Below are positions 15,177 through 26,600 of a DNA stretch of 64,000 nt, piece by piece. The notes beneath the pieces are model-generated. The model was given only the letters and a program-made list of their open reading frames with translations, was not told the DNA's origin and searched no databases. The stretch's first letter is position 1. Each line of letters starts with the position of its first letter. Source of the stretch: Ficedula albicollis (taxonomy: Eukaryota > Chordata > Aves > Passeriformes > Muscicapidae); the NCBI RefSeq assembly GCF_000247815.1, contig NC_021677.1, forward strand, positions 40,960,417 to 41,024,416, read 5' to 3'. The translations under genes and the position numbers were made by a program.

Positions 15177-15286
15177 CTACACTGCTGTGCATTTTGAAAT
15201 TTTTTTTTTAACCTCTTTCTATAAGCATTGCCTACACTGCTGTGCATTTTGGGATTTTTTTTTTAACCTCTTTCTATAAGCATTGC
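15177..15286. repeat. 55-bp tandem duplication, 2 copies
   Basis: Copies at 15177-15231 and 15232-15286 both run from CTACACTGCTGTGCATTTTG through a T tract to CTCTTTCTATAAGCATTGC. They differ at only two or so positions (TTGAAAT versus TTGGGAT). A second, unrelated 30-bp duplication abuts this one. Confidence 0.92.
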
Positions 15287-15345
15287 CACTGTTTCCACTC
15301 AAATGGTGGCCTAGGCCACTGTTTCCACTCAAGTGGTGGCCTAGG
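15286..15345. repeat. 30-bp tandem duplication, 2 copies
   Basis: Copies at 15286-15315 and 15316-15345 begin CCACTGTTTCCACTCAA and end GGTGGCCTAGG, with one substitution (AAATGG versus AAGTGG). It begins exactly where the 55-bp duplication ends. Confidence 0.92.
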
Positions 15346-15691
15346 GTGTTGCTGCACCTCAGACAAGCCTACAGAGCTGCACAAGGGGTGAAATGTTCCA
15401 AGTTGTATGTGGCCTTACTTCTGACTACTGTGACGTGACTGTCAACCTCTAACACATTTGCTGCAGACCTGCCTTTGTTGTCCTCTGTATATCAATTAAG
15501 TTATGCCAAATCTGTTCTCTCCTTCTTTAATCCTAATCCTGTCTCAGTGCCCTGTCTCAGTTCTGTCTCAGCTTCTCACTCAGTCCATTGTGCAGGATTG
15601 TCACTCCTTCACATTCTGCTGTAAAGGCATTAAATGGGATTACATGTTTTGTAGTAGAGTTATTAAAGATTACCATATATAATTTTTATCA

Positions 15692-15749
15692 CAATTTTAG
15701 TGTGATAATCCAAGGACCACCAGTTTTAGTGTGATAATCCAAGGACCAC
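15692..15749. repeat. 29-bp tandem duplication, 2 copies
   Basis: Copies at 15692-15720 and 15721-15749 share TTTTAGTGTGATAATCCAAG and end GGACCAC, with one difference near the start (CAATTTT versus CAGTTTT). Confidence 0.92.
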
Positions 15750-16926
15750 AACCATGAAAGTGATTCCTCATTATCCAGTGAAATTACTTGTCAACTGAAG
15801 CTAACACCTTATTAGAGCTGCTCTTGAAGAAGCATTCTCCTAAAAACATTCTTGGTTTCTTAATAAAGTAAAAAATCCGGTGTTTAACAGAATGAAACTT
15901 GTTCATTCAGAACATAAACTAGCTCTGAAGTACCTGTTGGCAAATAGCTGCATAATCCCTGGTTGTGAGGACAGTAGATGGAGCTTAGTAGACATTTCTG
16001 GCACTGGAATTTGCAGCTGCTATGCCACTATTTGTTGAAAAAGACAGTGGATTTCATCCCCTTGGGCTCCACAGGTCACTGAATCTCTAAGACCTGGACC
16101 AAAACTAGTAAGAAAGATTTTTTTTTTTTTTTTCTAGTTGGTTTCTTGCAAAGTGGAGGCTACCTGGCTACTCTGTGGTGCTTCATTTGCCAAGTGTTCA
16201 GAGCTATTTGTTTGCACAGCACCTAGGTGTAAGGTAACTTGGAGGCTCTGCTACGCTGATACCTGTGGAGGAAATGAAGGGAGAAAGCAGCAAGCACTGA
16301 GGGCTACACAGTAGGCCCTCAGTTCAGTTGGAGCAGTGACCTTAACACCTCCCTGGCTAAGCACTACAGAAGCACCAGAGCAGCAGCAGCCAACAGCACT
16401 GAGTCCAGCCCTCTGCTAGCATAGCTACATCTGTTCCTTGTTCCCCAGAGTGCCTGTTTCTTCTCTTTTCTCTTTACCTTAATGCCTGAATTAATTCCAT
16501 TTCTTTTTTTGAGGGTGGGTTCAGTGATTTTGCTGTGATCTCTGTCTGCTTTGCCTCAGCAGCTGTGTCATGGTGATTCTACCTGTGGTCCTCGAGAGGC
16601 AGGATTTCTGAGAGCCCCGAGTTTGGGGTTTATTGCTTCCTGCTCAGAGGAGGTTTGAGGAGGGCAGGTAAAAAATAGGACTACTACCTGGATAGCTGTA
16701 CATTTTTGCAAGTCACCCTGTTTCCAGTTTGTGCATGTTCTTCTTCTCCCTGTGCATCCGTGCGTATTTGTGCCTGTAACTCCTGCCTCAACAGCCTCTT
16801 ACCTTTTGTTGTTGTTTTTTTTTTCTACACGTCTCCCAGGGTACCAGTGACAACTTGTTAAGTGTGGAAGTGAATTGGCTGACTTAACCTTCAGAAATAC
16901 ATGGCTAGTCTTGTATTTTTTTTTTC

Positions 16927-16941
16927 TATATATATATATAT
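16927..16941. repeat. Short (TA)n microsatellite
   Basis: About seven TA dinucleotides directly after a T-rich tract, inside a TTLL5 intron. No function is suggested. Confidence 0.85.
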
Positions 16942-18461
16942 TGGTCACACTAAGGAAACTTGTGTTGTCAGGGCCAATTGCTCTCCATCCTGCTTGGAAA
17001 TCACTCTGGGCCTCAGCACCATGGATTGGCACAGTCCTCAAGGATCCCTGCTTCCCACAGCTAGGCCTTGGCTCTGTCTGGCTGCAGCCTCCAGGAGAGG
17101 AAAGGCAGAAAGCTCGTGACTTGCCCAGACAGTCTGAGGCCTGGCCCTGCAGCCTCAGCTCCCCAGACGCTGTTGAGTCGGACTTGGCTGGCAGCCGCCG
17201 CGCTGTTACTTTTCCGAGGTAATAAGTGAGATTAATCACAGGACCCTTTCCAGAGGCAAAGGAGGTTTGTACTGCTTGCAGGGAGACCATAGGAGCCAGT
17301 GCTGTGAGCTGGAGGCGAAAACTGGGGCCTCACAGCAGGGCAGAGCAGGGCAGCAGTGGAGCTGTGCGAGTGTGGCCGCTCCACTCAGCTGCTTCTGGAG
17401 GCATTGCTGGAGCTGCAGCCTGGTGCCTCTCCTGCATGGGCCCTGGCTGAGCACAGGGGCACAGTGCCTGCATTGCCTTTGTCTGCTGGCCTTGGGCAAT
17501 TACATTTTCTGCAAATTAATTCTCAAAATTTGAAGGGGACCAGGCTTCTTTTGGACTGCATGACTTCCAGAGGAGAAATGAGCATGTTTCTTACTATTCC
17601 CTACAGCATACTGTGGAGAGCAAGCAGCCCATATTGATAGGTGGAGGGGAGCAAAAGGGGTTTCCTACTTCTCCCAAACCAATACTGCAAAATGATTTTG
17701 GGTGTCCTCTTTTCAGCTGCCTCCACAAACTGACCTTACCCTAATGTAAACAGGATTTGCTATCCTGGACTGGGCTGCTCATCTCTGCAATTCTCTCATC
17801 CTCTGCTTCAGAGCAACTATCTCCACTGCCATCAGTACGGAAAATGTTCTGATGGGCAGCAGGGAAATTCTCTTTCTGAGAGGGAGATAGATTTTGCTCT
17901 GTCTGCTAACAGCTGGCATGTAATTCTTGCAATACTGTGTTCTACATAGTGTAGTGTGGATATTGTCATTATCATATATTTTATCTTCTGCAAATAATGT
18001 AGTCCCATTGTTGTAGTGGTGTGTTCCACAGGTGGTGCATATTATGCTAAAGTTTCTTTTAAAATTTTTTCCCAATTTTGCCAAAAGTCTCTGTACCTGT
18101 AACAAGATCAAATGAAGGCAAACAGAAATGCTTGATTTCTTTTTCTGCACTATTTATTCTCTATCATCATCTCCCTTCTTGTTTGTCTCTCCTAAGCTAA
18201 ACAGTTCCATTCTTTTCAAATTCTAAATGGGAATCTTCCTGGCCCTCTAATAATTGTCTGGCTGTCTTTATGGAGATGAGAAGAAATTAAAAGAGTACAT
18301 CAAGAAGGGGTAAAACATTAGTTTCATGTAAATAACACTAATGTATCTTTAATTTCTATCTCAGCTTACATATAGCAATGTCTTGTTGGCTTCTGACCAT
18401 GCTAAACACTGAGTTTTTTATTAATATGCAGTTGTTTTTCTTTGATTATTATAGTAAATGT

Positions 18462-18638
18462 CGAACTGAGCAACAGGTTTAAGAACGAACTGAGCAACAG
18501 GTTTAAGAAGTTCATTTTTTTTCAAGAATTTTTTTTTTTCCTTTCCCCATTCCTTGCTAGGGTCGAACTGAGCAACAGGTTTAAGAAGTTAATTTTTTTT
18601 CAAGAATTTTTTTTTTCCTTTCCCCATTCCTTGCTAGG
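18462..18638. repeat. Nested tandem duplication, 24-bp and 78-bp units
   Basis: The motif CGAACTGAGCAACAGGTTTA occurs at 18462, 18486 and 18564. The first spacing is a 24-bp unit. The second is a 78-bp unit that also includes a T-rich tract and CTTTCCCCATTCCTTGCTAG. Copies differ by one substitution (GTTCATT versus GTTAATT) and by T-run length. Two overlapping duplication events of different size share the same left edge. An open frame with repeated peptides across it is a by-product. Confidence 0.92.
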
Positions 18639-21177
18639 CAACCCTTTCTGCACTGGTGGATTTTGTTGGCTGTAATGGAAGTTGCTTGATCTTTTCTGTT
18701 CTATCAAACACCTCATTCAATATGGAACAAGTTGAAATCTTGCACTACTTGACTCATACTGTTCCCCCAGTAATCCCTCATCTCGGAGGTCTTTGAAATA
18801 CACTGTATCAGTTCTAGACATTTCATGTTGCAAAATGACCAGCATATCTTCCTTTCCTCTGCATTTATTTAAACCTCCCATTCACCATTAAAAGAGTCGT
18901 TTTCCAGGGTGGTTATCAGAGGGTTAATGTGCTTGTAGTTCTCATGGGAGAGATCTACTCTGCTCCTTACATTCTTGTAGGAATGAGGGTACTGTATATT
19001 CTGGTGCTCTGTAGGAGTGGCTCTGGCTCCAGCAGCCTTCCTCTCTAAAGGAGTTCTGAAAGGGTTACAGGGGAGCCTTGGCTGTTTCTTTGAGCTATTT
19101 GGAAAGGACGGGCCTCAGACAGCTTGGCAGGAACCTGAGGCCCTGTTTTTTCCAGCCCAGCCCTTCCTTCTGCACAGAGCTGTCAGGGAATCCCACGAAT
19201 GTCTGGTTTTTCCCCTTTCCTGATTCTTTTAACAATATTTTTATCCATCTGTGACTCTTCCTCACACAAGGGTCTCAAATTTTATCCATTGATTTGCCTT
19301 GCACGTAGTAGAGTATAAATGAAAGCTGTGCTACCATGCCATAACTTTTGGAATTAGTTCACAGTTGTGCAGCTGAGAAGGGCATTGGGAAGTTTCCCAG
19401 AAGAATGTCCTTTTTGGCATTGATCTTAGGGCAGGTCCATCTGGCCTAAGAACAGAGGGATTGAATGGGCCCATCTTTGAACTGTGCTATTCTTGTGTGT
19501 TACAGTGAGGCACTCTGAAATCTTGGGGCTGCATGTTCTGTATCCTCCCTATCAGACATACAGAATGCTGCTTTGTAGAAATGGAAATCACCTTTGTAAG
19601 CCAGGCTTATGAAAGACAAGATATGGTTAGTGACTTTTCCTTCATTTGCCTCATGCCCTCTTGGACTGTCCTGAAGTTGAAGTCATTGTGAATATTTTGG
19701 AGATTTCCAAGTCTGCCCTGTACATTTTCACTTCAAGAAAATGGAAGTGTAGTGGGTAGTGTGAGAAGGGAAGTTTGGTTACTCATGAGAGCAAAGGTCT
19801 TGAACAGCTGTGTTGGAGACATTGGTGTTGTACAGCTGAGGAAGAGAAATTGAATTTGGATTATATTGCTATCTCAGTAAGCCTGTCCAATGCTGGGAGT
19901 AGGGTGTGATCTGAGTTCCATGTAGAAAGATTTCCAGAAGGCAGCCCTCCTGTGGGGCAGTCCCTGGACAGCCCTACAGAGTCAGCAGCCAAAGGGCCTG
20001 GAATCAAGCTCAGTTGAGTTAAGGGTTTCAGTGACCAAGTACAAATGCCAGAGCAGGAGGTAGCAAAAGGGGCCAAAGGGTTTTCCTTCCTACTAGGCTT
20101 TGTTTTGGAGCTATCTTCCATTGTGCAGTGAACTTTCCACCAGCAATGCACATTCATATTTTCCATCCAGACCAAGGTCATGCTTCAGCTTGGGTTCCTC
20201 AGGATGACCAATCTTCTTTTTGGTGTTTTGTACTCTGATATAAATGGGAAATCCCTGCAAAAGCATGAAGAAACCCCTTTACTGTCCCTGAAAATGTTAG
20301 TTGGCCTTTCCTGTGAAGATTGTGATTTCACCTAATTTCCCCTAGCTCTCTGACTGATAAGGTTTTGTAGCTGACACCAGAGTTTGCAAATTGCATGCTG
20401 TTAGCTCTATGTCAGTCTGTTATTCTCTGGGATTTCTCTGGGCTGCAGGTATCAAGCAGCAGCTGTTTGTGAACCATGCAGGGATCCAGTGTTTAACAAG
20501 AATGTCTTTTAAAAAAGGGGAAGGGAAAAATGTGAACAAGTCAGTATTATTTCAGTTCCCCTGTGTATGTGGTGACAGCTTTGCTTGGTGACCCTGTTCA
20601 GTAGGTCCTAGGGGTAGGTACGTTGTATAATATGAAGAAAATGCAGCAACTAGAACTCCACTGTAGAGCACCAACCTTTTGTTTAGGGAATAGTGTGGCT
20701 TATAATAATGAGGAACATTTTTGTTTACTAGTACTTTTTTAGTCTCTACCGAACACTGGATATTATCAGCCGTTGAGTAGTTTGACCAAACTCTGGGTAA
20801 GAGAACTTTGGTTGGTAATGAGCAAGAAAGCTTGTTACTGGATTGTCCAGAACCAGTGCAAATTACAAGAATTTTTAAATGCACTGTTAAGGCTGGACTG
20901 TGCAGTGTCAGGATGGAAATGTCAAGAATAATTTATTACAAGCAGTTATTTCTAGGATTTAATTTTGTAACAGTAGTTGAAAGATATGTTCTTTAAAAAA
21001 AAAGGGGGAGAGTGAGCAAAAAAGCTAGGTAGTTCTAAAAGATATCGGTTTCCAGACACTCTCCTATTGCACACATGGCATTTTTATGACTATTTCTTAT
21101 CCAAGAATTGTTCACAGCAAACCAGGTGGGGAGATGCCAGGCCAGGCAGGCTGATTCAAATCTATTTAAAACTGGCA

Positions 21178-21404
21178 CTGAGACAACAACCTTTAGTAAA
21201 AGGAATTTAAAACTAAGAGGGCTGTGTTGGATGGTTGAGCATGTGAACAGGCTCCCCAGGGAAGTGAGGAGCCTGCCAGAGTGTTTGAACAATACTCTTG
21301 GGCACACAGTGTGACTCTTGGGGTGTCCTGTGCACAGCCAGGAGCTGGATGTCAGTGATCCTTGTGGGTCCCTTCCAACTCAGAACATTCTATGATTCTG
21401 TGTT
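21178..21404 (+). mobile_element. CR1 LINE 3' fragment, sense
   Basis: Matches the 3' end of another avian CR1 subfamily. AACAGGCTCCCCAGGGAAGT is followed by TGACTCTTGGGGTGTCCTGT, CCAGGAGCTGGATGTCAGTG, ATCCTTGTGGGTCCCTTCCA and the terminal CATTCTATGATTCTGTG. The 5' boundary is uncertain because the first ~60 bases are diverged. It is a non-coding relic in a TTLL5 intron. Confidence 0.88.
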
Positions 21405-23523
21405 CCTTGGCTTCTTTGCTTGAATTTCAGATTGCATCTGGCTCGGTACATGTCTTCTACTCCCCTTTCTATCTTTCTGCTCTCTGGCACATGGGACTTA
21501 ACTGAAAAGTTAGTCAAAGAAGATCTGGCAGTGCTGCACATGCTGTTGGCAGCTGTCTGTCAGGGATACTTTGCCTGGGCAAGATTCATCCTTTAAAGCA
21601 AAAGGGCTGTGACTTTCTTGGTCCAAACCTTTTGTATGCATAAAGATTTCTTTATTTGCTTGCTTCTGGAAAAAAATAGAATCTTCTCTGTGAAGAATGT
21701 AGCCAAGTTGGGGCATGAATGTCTTCAGTGCTGAAAATTTGAGTCTTCTCAAAATTCAGCTGAGAAAATTTTCATGTTTGGTAGACTATCTAAAAAGGAG
21801 GAGGGAATTTCAAGTCTGGACCATCTGTTTCTTTTTTTCTATTTGGATAAAGATGCTGATGGGTAAAGAGTTGTCAGCTTATCTTCATTTAGCATTTTGG
21901 AAACTTGAAGATGCAGAGATTTGAAATGGAGTAAGTTTAGGAATTTTGTTTCTTGCTACTGGTACTTAGTTCAGAAAAACTTTTCACAGTCAAATTCTGA
22001 ATTTTAAATGAGAATTTTTCATTACCTATTAAAGACCATATACTCCTTAGTGGAGTGAATTACACTTCCCATTGCAGTTTCCTGAAACTTCTCAAGCTGT
22101 GGTGTTAGAAAAAGCTTGAAATAACTTGTTAGAAAGAATGTTCTGTTCAATAAATTTCTGATCTTAGCTCTGCTAGACACTTGGGTGTGATTCTTTGACA
22201 GTCTTATGATGCTAAAGATTCTGGCTTGTCTGTAACTGTCTTTGGATGGATCAAAATTTGAAAACAATTAAAGGCTTTCTGATTCAGGCAGTCAACATGA
22301 CAAAGAGAACACAATCTCATCTTTTGTGAAGAAAGCAATAAATTGAGTGTGTGTGGGAGATTTAAGTGCAGGCCCAAAAACTCAGCCCCAAAAGTGATTC
22401 TTCATAGACTTTGCTGTTGTTAAGATTCAATGCTTTGGTGAACACATCCCTTTCCAGTAAGGAACTGCATATAATGTGTCCAAGATATTCTCCAGAAGAG
22501 TGAGATTTAGGTTTCTACTGTCAGTGATCCCCCAGCCTTCTGATTTCAAAATTCCTTACCAGAAAATCAAGGAAGTTTAGACTTATCCCTTAGGAAATTC
22601 CAACAAAGGCTGCCAATTAAGATTTTTTGGAACAGCTGTCTTTCATAGAGTTTGGTTTTGCATATTGACAATTTGCTTATCTTTCTTCAAAGCTGAAAAA
22701 CCTCAAGGAGGAGATGTGTTTTAATGTGGAATTAATTTTGCTAAAAAATCAATGAGAATAATAACTTCTCTCTTATCAAAGTTCACAAATATTTTAATTT
22801 TTTATTTTAATTTCTCTAAGTAAACACATATAATACATTTAAAAGTATTAGGTAAATAATAGATACTGGTAAAATAATTTTGAAAACCCAGTTTTAATAG
22901 TTGGATTATTCTGGTATATTTAAAGAAACTTGGAACCAATCCATCTGTAGTCATTTAAATATTTTGTTTTTCTGTTCAGGACATTGTTTGCATAACTGAT
23001 TTTGTCTTTTTCAAAGGTCAGAGTCATGTTTTCATTTGTTTCTGAAATCCCACTTTCCTGCTGCTGATAATAAAGTGAATGATTTAAATATGAAAGTATC
23101 CTCCATTAAAAAGAGAACAAAATTGATACATCAATTTCTAGGTTGTTTTGAAGTCTAGGGGACAAACTATGGTTCATGTAGTGCAGACGTTTTCTCTATT
23201 GATATTTTTTAAATAGAAAAAAAAGAAAAACTAACATTCTATGTTCTCTAAAGCATTGCAAGTCCTGAATATGAGTGTAGACATTACTGAGAAACATTTC
23301 TGTGAAAGGGAAAAGAACTGTGGTGCTGGGTATTTTGCCGTTTACATGTTTTACTCTGAAATTACCTGAACTCCTGATATCATGTAACACTATGAATTGT
23401 GAATTGTTGTGCTTGTTGCTACGCAAGGCATAGTTGTTTGTGTATTCTTTGTCAAAATCTCACTTATGTGCGTGTTTATGGTGTATCTTGTTTGGAAGCA
23501 AAACCAGGTACCAACTGCTTATA

Positions 23524-23648
23524 TGAGATTTTTTTTCTAACACTGTTACATTTATGTGAGGTCTTGCTTACTGTCTTGTGGTCATTTACTTTGAGATTTT
23601 TTTTCTAACACTGTTGCATTTATGTGAGGTCTTGCTTACTGTCTTGTG
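23524..23648. repeat. 57-bp direct duplication with 11-bp spacer
   Basis: Copies at 23524-23580 and 23592-23648 run from TGAGATTTTTTTTCTAACAC to CTTGCTTACTGTCTTGTG with a single substitution (GTTACATT versus GTTGCATT). An 11-base spacer (GTCATTTACTT) separates them, so the duplicated unit is 68 bp if the spacer belongs to it. Confidence 0.92.
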
Positions 23649-26600
23649 CTCCAAAGGGTTTATAGAGCCTTAAACAAAGTACACAACATGAAGGTTAACC
23701 TCTTTGCAAATGTTTCAGTATTCACCTCAAGCCTCCTGGAGGCCTGTTTGGACTCTTATCTGCCTGTACTGCAGATGAATTTTTTCTGAAATGTACCAAT
23801 TGTGGCCTTTGAGTCTGCTCTATTTAGAACATTTGCTGAAACACCATGACAGGCATCAAAGGCATATAGAGAAGCAGCATATAATGGAGATTTCTTGATG
23901 GACACTGTTACTATTTTCCTTGCATGATGTGTCTTATCTATGGTAGGAGAGAAGTATTGAAAGGATGTTTTTCCATGAGTGGCCGGGGTATTTTAGTCTG
24001 CCCTTTTAAGGGGTTAGCATCTGCATCTTTGATGTGTTCATGCACAGAATTACATCAAATCACTTGGTGGAATTCCTGGGGCAGAGATTCCACGGTTCCC
24101 ATCTGTGTTCCTGAGTCTGGGAGCTTCTGACTAATTATACAATTACAATTTTCTCTGTACTTGTAGGAAACAATTTCATTTTGGCCCTAGAAAAAGGGAT
24201 TGGGTTGGAATGGAATATAGGATTGCGTAACTTTTTTCATGTTTAACCACGAATTCCACAAATGAAAGCTATTGCACTTCCTCTGAAGATACCTACTCTT
24301 GCCTTTTGGTTCTCAGAGTCAGTAGAAATATTCAACCCCCATATACAGTCCAGAAAGACCAATCAATTGAAAGGCTTGCCCAAAATTTGTCATTAATGAA
24401 TCCAGCAAAATTTCATCTCTAAGGAAGCAGCACCATCCCTAGATGCCTATACTCAAACCCCAAAGGGGAAAGATGGGTATAGTATGCAGCTGGGATGGGC
24501 AGCAGAGCTGGCACATCATCATAGATTTTTCTGTCCACGCTGGGGGAGAAAACGTCACAAATACAGGTGTGTGGTCACGTGGAGGTAATTTAAGAGCTTT
24601 TTTCCTAGGTATTGCAAACAAAACTAGTGCTTATAGTCTCTACCTCGTATCCTACAGTTGTGGGTAGAGGCAGAAATCTCATGAAAAATATTTCAGGCAA
24701 TGGGTGATCAAGTTTTGTGCAACTTTTGAACATCTTCCGCAGACAGGATCTGACAGAGAGGGATCTTTCAATGAGTACTGGACAAGTCTGGGAACTGTGT
24801 TTTAAAATATGCTGTCTCATCTCTTGCTACTGTACAATATAATTATCTTAACATCCTTTTACTCATCTTCCTCTAATGACAGACTTTGTCTGTCATCAGA
24901 TGTATCAGTTTCCTGGAGAAAGATTTTTGTTGACCCAGTTTACCAAGATAGGCCTGAACCTTTTCTGTAGTTTCAGAGTTTAATTACATATTTCTTGTTC
25001 TCAATGCTTAATTGTTTTCTGTCAGCTGGCCTTCTTGGTCAGCACGTGTGTTGCTGCCTGCTGAGGAAAAGGAGGCAACTGAATGATTTGGGGCTCTCCC
25101 ATGATTTTCCACTGCACCACCTGTTTTGGAAATGGTTGTAGAATTGCCAAACACGCTGAAGTGGTTACATATACCAGCTCCTAAAGAAGCTGAAGGGGAG
25201 GAGTGGTTCTTGCCTGATGGGTTTTCAAAGGGAGCTGAGACTTTGATGTTCTGTTTTAGCAGTTGCTAGATATAGTGCCTCAGCCCTATGCAGCACTTGT
25301 GGCCCAGCCTTCATGCATTGTATTCTTCTTTACACTGCCAGAATGGAGAGAAGAAAATAAAATTAATTAAACCAAGAGTATGGGCATTAGCAATAGTGTT
25401 GCTTTGTTTTATTTTACAATTTGAATTATAGTGCCTTGTGTCTCATACCAGTGAAGTACCTTGCACTTAATTGGGTCTTTAGAGTAAGAAATATATTTCA
25501 CTTCAGCTTTCTGTGCCTTTCTAATTGCTTCTTCCTCACCTCTTCATTTTTATGACTATTTCCAAAATAATTGTAGTAATTTTACTCTTTTGTTCTGTAA
25601 TGACCACATAAAGTAGGCAGAGATTTACATGTATGGTGCACCAGAATTCTTTGCTTAGTCTAGAGGGACTGGGTTATCTTTCCAATAAGGATTGAGGGAG
25701 ACAGGGAAATGTGGTGGTTTAACCAAGGCTTCAAAGCCTCTGTTAAAGCAGGAACAGACAACACTCTGCTGTATCTGCTGAAGGCAGTTCACTGGGAATT
25801 TCCCCTTTACTCACTTGACTCCTCACTGCCAGAAGTAAGATGCTGTAACTCAATTTATTCTATTAATATTGAACTTCTTTGTGGTAATATGAACTCCTCT
25901 CTGATTTTGCGTGTTGAGATATTGGTTTACTGGAAATGCTGGAGGCTAAGCTCTGTTTTCAGGTGAAGAGGCAGATAGATCCCAATAGTAGTGGTGAAAG
26001 GGGGACTGTATTCTGTGTAGTTTAAAAATTAAGAGACCAAAATTGTGATAAACTGGAATGGTGTCTTTTGGCAAGGCAGTACACTTCTGTGGTATTGATC
26101 TCTGGAAGACAAAGTCCAAAAAAATGGAGAGATTCTTGCTCTGCAGTACTAGCTTTTCCAGATAAGGCTGTATAAATACAAACCTTTCTAGTCTTTTTTT
26201 GCAGTTCTTTATGATACAATTCTGGTATGTCATCACCCAGGCAATAAAGGGGGACAGATGCATAGAAATTTTTGGGAGGAAAATGCTGATATTGGTTTTT
26301 TGTCTTTGTTTTAGTGCTAGCTCTAGAATTTCTAAATTTTTTCTCTTTCCATATTAAAAATCAATAATTTTGACCTAAGTCAAAATTGAACCTGCCATTC
26401 TGTTCTAAAGTTTTTTCTTAGGTTACATTTTAGCTATCAACAAAACACATCATATTTGCTCTTTCCTGAAAAGTAGTTTCCTCCAAGTGGGGTGTCTTTG
26501 AGGATTCTTAGAAGGAACGCTACAGACCTGGAAAACTTCTGTCACTTTTAGCTTGAGAAAATTATTGCTAGGAATTTGTACTAGCTTGGTTGAAATAATA

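Noticed and set aside
18442..18675. Plus-strand 77-codon frame with repeated NRFKK motifs
   Set aside because: A by-product of the nested 24/78-bp tandem duplication in an intron.
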